Notes: generated by a model from the sequence alone, not told the origin. Shown: positions 41,252 through 50,292, counted from the stretch's first letter. The stretch: 64,000 nucleotides of DNA from Symbiodinium natans (GCA_905221605.1 CAJNDS010001469.1:229501-293500); one strand, 5' to 3'. Numbers and translations: made by a program.

Positions 41252-44200
41252 TTGACGATGGCCACCCTGGACTCATTAGATGAAGGCGAAGAAGCAAGGC
41301 AGCGACATGAAGAACCTTCTCTTCACGACATCCCCCCTCATGACTCAGTCGCCCCACTTGCAGATGAACCATCGTGGCACGACACCGACTGGAATGGCTC
41401 GAGCCGACCGTGGAGTGCTCGGAGCTGGAACAGCGGCTGGTGGTACGGCGGCTGGGGCAACTGGTATGGCACTTCGTCTTCCTGGGCGAGGAACGCTGAG
41501 GGCCCCTCAGATGGAGAAGCGACTGCGACTGCGGGTCAGACCGCGAGTCCCGAGCTCTCAGCAGCAGGAGGGCCTGCTGGCCAAGGAGCTCAGCAGCAAG
41601 CATCTTCGTCTGGCTCGTCTCGAGATCCCTGGGCGGCGGCGGCAGCGGCGATTATGGCGGCGGCAGCGGCGGCCCGGGAAGCGGCACCAGGAGATCCTTC
41701 TCGTGTCCATCAAGGCCACGATTCTCGCGGTCCTCTCGAAGTTTCGCATGGACCTCGCGACGAAGCAGCGGGCGTAGTCCAAGGATCCCAGGCCGATCCG
41801 TGGAGTTCTTGGAGGTCAGCGCAAGGATGGAGGACTTCTGGGGACTGGGAGCCTTGGTCATGGAACCGAGGACACGGAGCTGGGCCAAAGCCAGACCTTT
41901 CTGATCCCCCCGCGTGGCCTGGTTGGCCATACCGGCGTTTCTGGGTGCAGGCTGTGAAGCGTTGGGACAAGGCCACTGATGTGGCGATTCATCGTCGAGC
42001 TGAGAAGATACTACGGTCCTTGGGATGGGAGATGGCCGCGGACTTCGAACATCTTCTAGAAAGTGAATTGGTCGCGGCCGACTACTTGGACAAGATTTTA
42101 AAGATCATCGAGGCGAAAGCAGGAGTCCGAGAAGATGACGACCGACGTCGAGCCTACCGCGCCATCTTCGTCGACTCCCACCGGAAGAAGGACGAAACGT
42201 TGAGCCAGTATGTGTTGCGTCGCCAGCGAGATTTTCACAATGGTCAGGCGTATGGGCTGGTCTTTCCCGACAACCTGAAGGCGACTTTGCTGAAGGAGGG
42301 TGCTGGTCTTTCCGAGCAAAATCTTCAGAACTTGGCGGCCCTTCTTGGTGGAGAAGACGGAGATCCTGACCGAGTGGGCCGAGCACTGGCGAAGCTGGAC
42401 GTCCGGTCAGACCGGCTGACCGCCTATGAAGTGGCCGGCGAGAACTCTGGGGAGACCTCCAACTACGCGTCTCTGCGAGGTGATGCGGACGAGGGCGAAT
42501 CCTCGGAGATGGATGAGGAAGAGGTCCTCGCCGACTTGGAGGCCCTCGACCTTTCTGAAGACCAAGTGTGCGAGGTGTACGCTGTCCTGTCCGGAGCGGA
42601 TCGAAGAAAGCGGACTTGGAAGGAGAACAAACTCTTCAAGGCTGAGCTCCGGAAAGATAGGACATCCTTCACGAAGGGGGCACCGCCTTCTGGAGATCAT
42701 CCTCGTGGTCGGCAAGACGGTGGAAGTGGAGGTCATCCTCGTGGTCGGCAAGATGGCGGAAGTGGAGGTCGCGATCGACGCATGAGCAGAGAACAGCTGA
42801 AAAAGATCTCCCGATGCCGGATATGCAACAAGAAGGGCCACTGGGCGGCTGAGTGCCCAGAGAAGGGAGCATCTAAGGCTCCTGTCAGCGCTTTCAGTTT
42901 TGCTGCACAGCCTCCGTCTGATGCTGTGGCTTTTTCCTTCATCTCTAGGACCGAGTGGACGAGGTTGCTGTGGAGCATCGGGCCGTCTGAGAATGCGAAT
43001 GGCACTGCTTCATGGAATTTCCTGGCCACGCCTGAAGGACATGCGATCCTCGACATCGGTGCAACGCAGGACTTGATCGGGATGAGCGCGTTTCGGTCTC
43101 TCAAGGAGTGCCTGGCGAACGCAGGTCTGAAGCCCATCAAGGTGGATGCTCCCTATGCGATCCCAGCTGGGATCGGAGGAAAGGCGACTGTGGACCATGT
43201 TGCGTTGGTGCCGATAAGCCCTGGAGGACGACCTGGTGTTCTTCAGATGCTGGTGCTCAAGGAGGACATTCCTCCCCTCCTGAGCGTTGGCTTCTTGGAC
43301 TTCCTCGATGCCCAAATCTTCCTGAGCCAGGACCGAGTGCGCCTCGGTCGTTTTGGAGTCGACCTTCCCCTCAAAAGGCTTCCCTCGGGACACCGGACCA
43401 TGTCGCTCATCGGCTGGTCGAGTGGCATTTTCCCGATTCCGGACGACATCAAGTCCAAATTCGGTTTGGGCGACGGAGCCTTCCAACTCAATGTGCTCCC
43501 CTCCGCGTATATGAAAGAGTCCTTTGTCGAGCCCAGCTGCACATTGAGTGATGTCGAAACTTGTGTGCTCACCACATGTGATGTTGAAGAGTCCCTCGCA
43601 AGCTCGGATGTAGGAAGCACTGGGGCCCTTTCTGGAGCGCATGAGGTCTGTGGGTGCAGTACACGACACGATTGGGATGAAGGTAGCAAAGCATGCCCTG
43701 CGACCATGAAGCCCAAAGTCTCACAGGAGAGCTGCGTGGTTGAGTTTGTGGAGCAAACCATGAGGTCCCCGTCGTGTGCTTCGCGTGTCGGCTCTGATGA
43801 GACGCCTGAGCAGAGGCCCAGCCCTGCTGAACCAAATTCGATTGGCCTCCTTGTCGGGCATGGACTCGGGGGCGCTGCTGCAGACCTCGACGCGGCGATG
43901 GCGGGCGCTCGTCACTCGTGTGATGTTGGCCATGGAGTCCACTCGACTGATGTTCTTCAAGATGGCGATGACCGAGCGCTCAAAGAAGGACCCAAAGGGG
44001 AGAATGAAGTACGTCCTGGCGCCTGGAAGTGCTCCCGGAGGGTGTCTTCATCCGACCAACAAGGTGATCAGCCGTGGGAACCAGTGGGCGTCATGGCAGG
44101 TATGCACGCAATGCGACACCAGGATCGCCTATGGCCCGAGGTCCCGTCCGAAAGGGAAGGCAAAAGCCAAAGCTCGTGGTCAGGCGGCAGCAGAAGAGGT

Positions 44201-45427
44201 GGAGGCGACAGGCGTCGGGTATCCTTCAGCCTGGAGCACATCGACGACGTCCTCCCCATCTCCGGCGAATCCGACGTCTCCTCCAAGGACATCCAGGACT
44301 TCAACCTCAATGGCGTCATCAGACATCCACGAGATGAACTCCATGATGATGCAGTTCGTAAGCGGGATGCAGCGCCAGAGCGAAGCAATGACTGCATCAA
44401 TGGGCCAAATTGGAATGTCTCTGCAGGAGCTGGCTCGGGGACAGACCCAACTCTTGACGCTGATGCAGGGCCAAGGGAATCGGGCAGCAGTCGAGGAGCC
44501 TTGGAGCCGAGAGCAGATGCGCCGTCAGGCCCACGCATTGGCGGCGCAGGCGATGGAGGTCGAGGAATCGGACGACGAGTGGGGACAAGTAAATCCCAAC
44601 CTGGAAGATCAGCCTCCGCGGGCATGATGTGGCCTCTGTGGGTTACCTCTTCGATGATGTCCTTGACGTCAGCTTTGGCTTATCACCAGTGTTCTCCCGA
44701 GGCAAGGAAGCTGATCGAAGGACTGGGAGGAAACGAGCAGACATGGATCGTCGGCGACCACCTCATGATGGGGAACCCGGACAAGGATCGCTCTTCTATG
44801 GCCTTGCCCGCACTACTGGAAGGTTTTCGGCACGAGTTGGTGGAAGCCTCAGACCTGAGAGATGAGACGAGTGCGTGGATCCCAGTTTGGCATTCTCAGC
44901 AGGCAGCGGATGGCTCCCTTATGCGCCAGGGTCCCGGAGCACCAAGAGAAGAGTCCGAAGAGTCCTGCAGAACGTGGTATGTCCCGAAGAAACTATGGCA
45001 GCTGTGCAGTTTCCTGGAAGGCGACGTCGAGATCAGAAGGTTTCCGGCCTTTGACGAGGATTTCCCCTCTGCGCGAGCCTGGACAGTCACTCCTAAGCAT
45101 CGTGACCGATATCCCTCATGGATCTCCGAGGAGCTTTTCTCAAGTCCATCGTGCTCTACTCCTTCAGAAGTTGCTGAGATGTGTCAGAAGGTTTTCGTCT
45201 CTTACCATGGAAACTCGGATCCTGTGGGCCGGGACTCGGTGTCTTACATGGAGGTCTTCGTTCGGACGTCAGTGCCACAAGCTCTACAACGTCAAGGGTG
45301 GAAAATTCCCGAGCAGGAGGATCTTTCACCGCCCAGGATGGATGGCACTTCACGAAGGCGGAGCATCGTCAACGATGTAGAGATTTTCTACGAGATCACA
45401 GACCGGAGGTGCTCTTCTGTGAGGTGA
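41252..45427 (+). CDS. Copia Gag-protease reading frame
   Basis: 1391 codons. The first codon here is TTG/GTG-like in context; an ATG at 41259 (ACG-ATG-GCC-ACC) is the likely start. Residues about 229-400 form a helical, charged Gag core (begins FWVQAVKRWDK). A CCHC zinc knuckle lies at C522, C525, H530, C535, preceded by a duplicated DHPRGRQDGGSGG segment. The protease active-site region is at residues 599-610 (LDIGATQDLIG), with Asp601; the usual Ser/Thr after the Asp is Ile. The rest (about 760-1391) is less certain. Between 43.8 and 44.6 kb another frame looks more protein-like (separate entry), and after 45.18 kb the downstream frame takes over. The product would package element RNA and process the polyprotein. 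The Ile in the active site and the frame conflicts suggest a decayed copy. Confidence 0.8.
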   Translation: MTMATLDSLDEGEEARQRHEEPSLHDIPPHDSVAPLADEPSWHDTDWNGSSRPWSARSWNSGWWYGGWGNWYGTSSSWARNAEGPSDGEATATAGQTASPELSAAGGPAGQGAQQQASSSGSSRDPWAAAAAAIMAAAAAAREAAPGDPSRVHQGHDSRGPLEVSHGPRDEAAGVVQGSQADPWSSWRSAQGWRTSGDWEPWSWNRGHGAGPKPDLSDPPAWPGWPYRRFWVQAVKRWDKATDVAIHRRAEKILRSLGWEMAADFEHLLESELVAADYLDKILKIIEAKAGVREDDDRRRAYRAIFVDSHRKKDETLSQYVLRRQRDFHNGQAYGLVFPDNLKATLLKEGAGLSEQNLQNLAALLGGEDGDPDRVGRALAKLDVRSDRLTAYEVAGENSGETSNYASLRGDADEGESSEMDEEEVLADLEALDLSEDQVCEVYAVLSGADRRKRTWKENKLFKAELRKDRTSFTKGAPPSGDHPRGRQDGGSGGHPRGRQDGGSGGRDRRMSREQLKKISRCRICNKKGHWAAECPEKGASKAPVSAFSFAAQPPSDAVAFSFISRTEWTRLLWSIGPSENANGTASWNFLATPEGHAILDIGATQDLIGMSAFRSLKECLANAGLKPIKVDAPYAIPAGIGGKATVDHVALVPISPGGRPGVLQMLVLKEDIPPLLSVGFLDFLDAQIFLSQDRVRLGRFGVDLPLKRLPSGHRTMSLIGWSSGIFPIPDDIKSKFGLGDGAFQLNVLPSAYMKESFVEPSCTLSDVETCVLTTCDVEESLASSDVGSTGALSGAHEVCGCSTRHDWDEGSKACPATMKPKVSQESCVVEFVEQTMRSPSCASRVGSDETPEQRPSPAEPNSIGLLVGHGLGGAAADLDAAMAGARHSCDVGHGVHSTDVLQDGDDRALKEGPKGENEVRPGAWKCSRRVSSSDQQGDQPWEPVGVMAGMHAMRHQDRLWPEVPSEREGKSQSSWSGGSRRGGGDRRRVSFSLEHIDDVLPISGESDVSSKDIQDFNLNGVIRHPRDELHDDAVRKRDAAPERSNDCINGPNWNVSAGAGSGTDPTLDADAGPRESGSSRGALEPRADAPSGPRIGGAGDGGRGIGRRVGTSKSQPGRSASAGMMWPLWVTSSMMSLTSALAYHQCSPEARKLIEGLGGNEQTWIVGDHLMMGNPDKDRSSMALPALLEGFRHELVEASDLRDETSAWIPVWHSQQAADGSLMRQGPGAPREESEESCRTWYVPKKLWQLCSFLEGDVEIRRFPAFDEDFPSARAWTVTPKHRDRYPSWISEELFSSPSCSTPSEVAEMCQKVFVSYHGNSDPVGRDSVSYMEVFVRTSVPQALQRQGWKIPEQEDLSPPRMDGTSRRRSIVNDVEIFYEITDRRCSSVR
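43776..44627 (+). CDS. Copia spacer segment in an alternative frame (zinc-type motif and coiled coil)
   Basis: 283 codons in a frame different from Gag-protease. It contains WQVCTQCDTRIAYGP with a C-x2-C pair, a lysine/alanine-rich stretch (KGKAKAKARGQ), then a long helix with Met/Gln heptads (EMNSMMMQFVSGMQ) and a charged end (AMEVEESDDEW). Dinoflagellate copia polyproteins, as I remember them, carry a comparable zinc-type segment between protease and integrase. I therefore think this frame is the original one here, and that small insertions or deletions on either side moved it out of register. The overlapping frame of the Gag entry is also open, so I cannot exclude that one instead. Confidence 0.5.
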   Translation: MLRVSALMRRLSRGPALLNQIRLASLSGMDSGALLQTSTRRWRALVTRVMLAMESTRLMFFKMAMTERSKKDPKGRMKYVLAPGSAPGGCLHPTNKVISRGNQWASWQVCTQCDTRIAYGPRSRPKGKAKAKARGQAAAEEVEATGVGYPSAWSTSTTSSPSPANPTSPPRTSRTSTSMASSDIHEMNSMMMQFVSGMQRQSEAMTASMGQIGMSLQELARGQTQLLTLMQGQGNRAAVEEPWSREQMRRQAHALAAQAMEVEESDDEWGQVNPNLEDQPPRA

Positions 45428-48400
45428 GCCCGATTCTCTCAGCGAGCGAAGGGACCTCCCGTCTCCACTCTAGACTCAAGGAGCTCTTTGTCATGGAACT
45501 TGTTCGGGATCAGGAACAGCATGGGCGCATGTTCGGCCTCGAAGTTGATGAGAGCATGTGGTCGGATCCGATTGGCCCATGGAAGTCGTGGCACGAGCGC
45601 AGGGATCTATGGGTGGAGACGAGCCATGGAAGGGATGGCGGTCGAGTTTACATCACCAACTTCGCAACTCTGTCCTTGAGAGAGAAGTCGGCAAGGCAAA
45701 ATGGGCAGAGCGCTGAGGGCTACATGCAAAGGTTGGAGTCTGAGCTCTCTGACATGGAGAGGTGGAGCTGTGGGAGTCGACTGGCAGCCGAGGAAAAGCT
45801 CGCTAAGTTTGTGCTCGACCAGAAGGACTTCTCAGTGATGACCTGCGAGAGAGTGATTCGAGCCACCCAACTTTCTGAGAGACATGCCCCCCGGGCAGGC
45901 ATCGAGCAGGGCAACCACTACTCTCCGATGTACGTGTTCGGCCTCTTCTGCCATGGCGGTGTTTGGGGAGTCACAAACCGAACTCGGCGACGTCCATACC
46001 TGTGTCGCTATCTCAATGCCTTCCTCGATCATCATGGTGGTGACCCGCAGAGGACGAGCCTTGTTATCAACGCCGGGGCGACGATGAAAGCTCACCGTGA
46101 CGTGGCGAACCTCCAAGGGACTCGAAACAGTCTCATCACCTTTGGCGACCACGTTGGAGGTCGTCTTTGGGCGGCTGATGAAGCTCTGGTTGCTGGAGGT
46201 CAAGTTGGAAGATCCTGCACATGGGAGATCAGACCCGGAGAAACAAAGACGGGGGTGATGGTCAATCCTTTTCATCAGATGGTCACTTTTGATGCCAAGA
46301 AGTGGCATTCGGTGGAGCCCTGGAAAGGAACCCGAATAAGTCTCGCCGGCTATACTCTCCAGGCCCTCGAGCGGATTGACAAGGTTACCAGACGTCAGCT
46401 TCGGAGCTTGGGGTTCAAGCCCACTTTGTCTCGAGGGCGTCAGGCACCTCTTGTTCCTCGTGGCGGAGAATGGTGGAGCGACAACGTGAGCTACGCCCTC
46501 CGACGGGAGGGGGATCTTCGAGACTTTCCTGTGCTGGATCGCGAAGCTGGAGAACTACCAGAGGATGACGAGGAGATGGAAACGCCGGGCGAGGCTGCCG
46601 AACTCAAGGAGGAAAGCCAATCCTTGCGACTGACCGACAGTCAGAGACGCCTGATCCACAAGATCCACGTGAATGTCGGCCACCCTCCAGCAGAGCGTTT
46701 CTTGCGAATGCTCCAGGCAGCTGGAGCGCTCCCCCAGGTGATGAAGTACGTCAAAGAGGAATATCAGTGCGATCAGTGCTCCATCAAGCGAAGAGCAGAC
46801 CATCGTTTTCGTGCCCGGTGTCCTCGATCGTTTGAGTTCAACCGGGCTCTCGCTGTGGATACGATGTACGTCAACTTCGGCGGATACAAGGTCCCGGTGC
46901 TGAACATGACTGACACTGGCACTGGATATCAGGTCACTCAGCGGCTTCCGATTGCGACCGGAAGCCAGGGAGGTACCCCGACATCTGAGTCCACGTGGAG
47001 GGCTTTCCTGCATACGTGGATCAAGTATCTGGGAGCTCCTGAAGTTCTCATCTGTGATGGGGGTGCTGAATTCAAGGCGGCCTTCGAACGCGGCTGCGAA
47101 TCCCACGGGATCTTGCAGACAGTAACTCCCGCTGAGAGCCCATGGAAAAATGGGATCGCTGAGAGACATGGAGGCTTCATCAAAGACAAACTGGAGCAGG
47201 AGCTGGCGAGTGGAAAGTGCGTGATCCAAACCTGGGAGGATATCGACGACTACCTGACCGAGCTCACGAGCGTAAAGAACAGATGGCTGTATCGTGGAGG
47301 ATTCACGCCGGTTCAGCTGGTTTTCGGGCAGATGCCAAGAGTGGCTGGGGAGCTTCTCACAGATGATACTACGGCCTTGATGGGGCTGCAGGATGTTCTG
47401 GAGGACCCCAGTGGAGTGGATCAAGCTACCGGCGAGTTCCGCCGAAGGATGCAGATCCGCGAGAGCGCCAGGCAGCGAGCAATGGAGCAGGCATCTCGCG
47501 ATGCCGTCCAACGATCCCTCAGAACTACCACTCACCAAGGCAGAGACTGGAAGGCGGGCCAGTGGGTCTATGTCTTTCGCCGGGGCCAGGCCAACAATCC
47601 GCTCCATCCACGTAGTAGATGGGTGGGCCCGGGGCTGATAGTGCTGGCCAACAACTCCACCATCTATGTGGGCATGAGGACTCGACTCTGGCGCTGCTCC
47701 CCTGAGCAATTGCGAGCAGCTCATCCAATGGAGGAGCTTGGTCACCATTTGGCCCAGGATTCCTCTGCTGCAGAGGTCCTACGGCGAGTTCTCTCTGGAG
47801 CTCCGGCAGGAGCAGTGGATGTGCGACGAGAAGGACCTCCTCCTGAGGGAGCTCCCATGCTTCCAGTGGAAAGACACGGAGAAGGCCCGAGGATGTCAGG
47901 GTCCATGGAGGCGCCACAACACGCCCCTCTTCAAGTTCCACCAGTCCCTCCCGGACTTCTACTTCCTGCAGAACTACCCGATCCGACACTTCAGGAGCCC
48001 GGAGGTGCAGGAGCTCCATCACGAAGGTCCTCTACGGTGGCTGAGCCAGCGAGCGAACCAATATCTCGACAGGCCTCTCCTAGCGATGGTCTCGGAGAGA
48101 CAACCGGGTCAAGGATGACGCCCGGTCCAATGGAAAGCATTGCCGAGGAAAGGCCTGAAGAGGAGCTTGGAGGAGATTCTCGACCAATCACTCGACCAGA
48201 GCCGGAGGAGCATGCAGAGTCACCGCCGGCCAAGATGGCTCGAATGCGTGAGCCAGAGGAAGGAGCAAGCTCTAGCTCCACCCGAGCTCCGGGTACTCCG
48301 ATGCAGCCGTTGCTAAACATCATTCGGACATCCTCGATCCAAAGCGGTTCTGAAGTAGCTCCTTCCTTGACCCCAGGAGAAAGTCTTCCTCTGCATGGTC

Positions 48401-49632
48401 GAGTCGAACAACAGGTGCAGGAGTGGGAGCGCCTTCGACGAGATGATTCCCACTTTCCGGGTGAGACCGAGGAGGAACGGCAAAATGAGCATTCCTTCTG
48501 GACATCCGATGGAATGAGCTGGGAGAACTTCGCGAACGTGCATGCCAAGGAGGAGAAGGCAGCGAATCCCGTTGGAGATGGATCCTCCGTAGTGGCAAAG
48601 TTCGAGTCCGAGGACTGGTCCGGCACCTTCTTCAACTACCAGAACGGATCCGTTGACTTGATGCTGGATGAGGAGAATGAGTGGAACTTCGCTGCAAAGA
48701 GAGGCGACGAGGTGCAGCTTAGAGATCTGGCAGTCGAAGAGCGAAAGATGTTTGCTGGATCCGACTTGGCCGAGTGGGAGAGCATCCTGGGAACAAACGC
48801 CGTGAAGGTCCTTCGTGGTCGTGAAGCGCAAAAGGCCAGAGAACAGTATCCTTCCAGAATCCTGAGCAGCCGGATGGTGAGAAGAAAGAAACCGGTGGAA
48901 GGTTTGGGCCAGTGGAAGGCGAAGAGCCGGTGGTGTATACACGGCCATAAGGATCCGGATACGGGTTCCCTGTCAACGTACGCGCCAACTCCCAGTGGCG
49001 AAAGCTTAATGCTCTTTCTTCAATCTTCTCTCAATCTCTCCCACGTCTTTGCATTCGCCGACGTCAAGTCCGCTTTCTGCCAAAGCAACCCGATCAGGAG
49101 GCCAGCCGGCCCGATCTTCGCTCAACCGTGCGAGGGTTTGAACCTGCCCAAGGACGCGCTCATCCAGATCCTAGTTCCGGTTTACGGACTGGACGATGCG
49201 CCTGTCGCATGGCGGGAGACAGTGGTCAGCTACCTGATCCAGGAGGGATACGAGAGAAACGTGATCGAGCCGTGCTGGTTCTCGAAGTTCGACGAGGCTC
49301 GGGAGAATTGCTCCCAAGTGATGGTCGAGGTCGACGATTTCATCATCACGTCTTTGCCGGGCGACGCCGAGCGTCTCAAGAAGAAGTTCATGAGTCGGTG
49401 GAAGTTCGGCAAGTGGGTCGAAGGATCCGCAGACTACGCCGGGAGAATGGTGACGGTGAAGGCCGACAGACTGGAGATCTCCCAAGAGAAGTACATCCTG
49501 GAACAAGTGCATCCAATATTGTTGGCCCGAGACCGCAAGCGAGCCAAGGAGTCCCGCCTGAGCGAAGAGGAGTTCCACGCCTTCAGGTCCATCGTCTACA
49601 AGAAAACCCGTGTTGTTGCAACCGGATGTTAA
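45181..49632 (+). CDS. Copia Pol reading frame: dioxygenase-like domain, integrase, reverse transcriptase (truncated)
   Basis: 1483 codons, overlapping the Gag-protease frame by 247 bp in another phase. The first in-frame ATG is unlikely to be the real start. Residues about 55-100 hold a DGWHFTKAEHRQ segment that I associate with the spacer of dinoflagellate copia elements. Residues about 265-400 are a 2OG/Fe(II) dioxygenase-like fold (separate entry). Integrase: zinc-binding H496, H501, C530, C533; catalytic D560, D626, E661 (34 residues between the last two, the DD35E spacing), with SPWKNGIAERHG around the Glu. Then a Pro/Glu/Ser-rich linker (about 880-1100). Reverse transcriptase from about residue 1190: FAFADVKSAF (D1294) and VEVDDFI with D1385-D1386, where copia usually has YVDD. 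The frame diverges after FRSIVYK and stops at 49632, so RNase H is lost. Confidence 0.9.
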   Translation: MSEGFRLLPWKLGSCGPGLGVLHGGLRSDVSATSSTTSRVENSRAGGSFTAQDGWHFTKAEHRQRCRDFLRDHRPEVLFCEVSPILSASEGTSRLHSRLKELFVMELVRDQEQHGRMFGLEVDESMWSDPIGPWKSWHERRDLWVETSHGRDGGRVYITNFATLSLREKSARQNGQSAEGYMQRLESELSDMERWSCGSRLAAEEKLAKFVLDQKDFSVMTCERVIRATQLSERHAPRAGIEQGNHYSPMYVFGLFCHGGVWGVTNRTRRRPYLCRYLNAFLDHHGGDPQRTSLVINAGATMKAHRDVANLQGTRNSLITFGDHVGGRLWAADEALVAGGQVGRSCTWEIRPGETKTGVMVNPFHQMVTFDAKKWHSVEPWKGTRISLAGYTLQALERIDKVTRRQLRSLGFKPTLSRGRQAPLVPRGGEWWSDNVSYALRREGDLRDFPVLDREAGELPEDDEEMETPGEAAELKEESQSLRLTDSQRRLIHKIHVNVGHPPAERFLRMLQAAGALPQVMKYVKEEYQCDQCSIKRRADHRFRARCPRSFEFNRALAVDTMYVNFGGYKVPVLNMTDTGTGYQVTQRLPIATGSQGGTPTSESTWRAFLHTWIKYLGAPEVLICDGGAEFKAAFERGCESHGILQTVTPAESPWKNGIAERHGGFIKDKLEQELASGKCVIQTWEDIDDYLTELTSVKNRWLYRGGFTPVQLVFGQMPRVAGELLTDDTTALMGLQDVLEDPSGVDQATGEFRRRMQIRESARQRAMEQASRDAVQRSLRTTTHQGRDWKAGQWVYVFRRGQANNPLHPRSRWVGPGLIVLANNSTIYVGMRTRLWRCSPEQLRAAHPMEELGHHLAQDSSAAEVLRRVLSGAPAGAVDVRREGPPPEGAPMLPVERHGEGPRMSGSMEAPQHAPLQVPPVPPGLLLPAELPDPTLQEPGGAGAPSRRSSTVAEPASEPISRQASPSDGLGETTGSRMTPGPMESIAEERPEEELGGDSRPITRPEPEEHAESPPAKMARMREPEEGASSSSTRAPGTPMQPLLNIIRTSSIQSGSEVAPSLTPGESLPLHGRVEQQVQEWERLRRDDSHFPGETEEERQNEHSFWTSDGMSWENFANVHAKEEKAANPVGDGSSVVAKFESEDWSGTFFNYQNGSVDLMLDEENEWNFAAKRGDEVQLRDLAVEERKMFAGSDLAEWESILGTNAVKVLRGREAQKAREQYPSRILSSRMVRRKKPVEGLGQWKAKSRWCIHGHKDPDTGSLSTYAPTPSGESLMLFLQSSLNLSHVFAFADVKSAFCQSNPIRRPAGPIFAQPCEGLNLPKDALIQILVPVYGLDDAPVAWRETVVSYLIQEGYERNVIEPCWFSKFDEARENCSQVMVEVDDFIITSLPGDAERLKKKFMSRWKFGKWVEGSADYAGRMVTVKADRLEISQEKYILEQVHPILLARDRKRAKESRLSEEEFHAFRSIVYKKTRVVATGC
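45970..46380 (+). other. 2-oxoglutarate/Fe(II) dioxygenase-like domain inside the copia Pol (TET/JBP-like by motif)
   Basis: Within Pol residues about 265-400. Visible motif set: H305-R-D307 followed by N310 (AHRDVANLQG), then SLITFGDHVGGRLW, and after 68 residues a second His (FDAKKWHSV, H376) followed nine residues later by Arg385 (WKGTRISL). HxD...H...R is the iron- and 2-oxoglutarate-binding arrangement of the double-stranded beta-helix dioxygenases. HxDxxN, GG-L-W and FD...H are what I remember for the TET/JBP branch, which oxidises 5-methylcytosine or thymine in DNA. Other branches (AlkB, prolyl hydroxylase) are not excluded. All four residues are intact in this copy. The position, between spacer and integrase, makes it part of the element's polyprotein. 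Confidence 0.65.
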
Positions 49633-50139
49633 CCAAAATCAAATCAGATGTTTCAATAAGCGGGGTCAGAGAAAGCATTCAGAGGGACATCTTCAACATT
49701 GCACGCCTTTGATGACAGCGCATGTTCGCACAAGTTTCGGGACGAATTAGGCACAAAAGCCTTTGGGAGTCTGTACAACGCATATCCAAGTGAACTGCAA
49801 GGTGTTTGATGCTTGAGGATGCATGTTGTCGCTCTGTCTTGTGCTTCTATTGTGTGCTGCGCGTGGCTGTCTTGTGTTTGTTGTGCTGCTTGTCTGTGCT
49901 AGCAGGCCAGCTTCAGACCATCACATCGTCAATCTGTACCTGGCAGTTGCAAGGAACATGATGCAGCAAGAGAAGCAAACAATTTTGCAACAAGGCAGCA
50001 TGCACAGAACAGCACAGCACAGCACAGCACACAGTGAAGCACACAGTAAAAGCACATTTTTCTCACACCCCTCCCCAAGTTTCAACTTTTCAGCTGGAAG
50101 GCCAGCTGACTAGCAAGTGACACTCGATCTAAGTGTTAA
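49633..50139. other. No gene seen; probable downstream flank of the minus-strand gene
   Basis: Unique sequence with a (CACAG)n stretch at 50008-50036. It may include the 3' untranslated part of the minus-strand gene, but no signal was identified. Confidence 0.3.
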
Positions 50140-50292
50140 CTAGCGCTTGTCCTCAGGCAAAACATACTCAGCGGCACAGGGCACACCCTCGGCGATGAGC
50201 TTCTTCAGGCATTCTCGCCGCTTCTTTTGACCAGCAAGCTGCCGCTTCTTGCTGTCCTTCTCAACCACACTCTTGTGGCCCACTGAGTATGC
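50140..50292 (-). CDS. Terminal exon of an uncharacterised basic protein gene
   Basis: 51 codons including a TAG stop (complement of 50140-50142). It follows an AG acceptor at 50293-50294. The exon is Lys/Arg-rich (VEKDSKKRQLAGQKKRR) and ends CAAEYVLPEDKR. Reading phase matches the upstream exon (50344 and up) when a 51-bp GT-AG intron is removed. Without the splice the upstream frame runs into a TAG after five more codons. The join is my inference from phase and splice dinucleotides. No domain is recognised. Confidence 0.55.
   Translation of the reverse strand, partial: AYSVGHKSVVEKDSKKRQLAGQKKRRECLKKLIAEGVPCAAEYVLPEDKR

Larger units (their letters stand above)
41076..49612 (+). mobile_element. 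Ty1/copia-type LTR retrotransposon, 3'-truncated, carrying a dioxygenase-like domain
   Basis: About 8.5 kb on the plus strand. Order: possible short 5' LTR, Gag, CCHC knuckle, protease, a spacer with a second zinc-type C-x2-C motif, a 2OG/Fe(II) dioxygenase-like domain, integrase, reverse transcriptase. Integrase before RT defines the copia order. The similarity stops within the RT/RNase H linker at about 49600-49612. RNase H, polypurine tract and 3' LTR are absent; no copy of 41076-41231 was seen downstream. At least one frame change splits the coding region near 45.2-45.4 kb. The left edge is a telomeric tract. The copy is therefore not autonomous. Confidence 0.9.

Noticed and set aside
41558-49578. 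Minus-strand and shifted-frame open frames inside the copia element (up to 397 codons)
   Set aside because: They are shadows of the GC-rich Gag and Pol frames and have no motifs of their own; the 43776-44627 frame is the only exception kept.
49633-50140. Search for a 3' LTR matching 41076-41231
   Set aside because: No similar stretch was seen; the element ends within the RT/RNase H linker.
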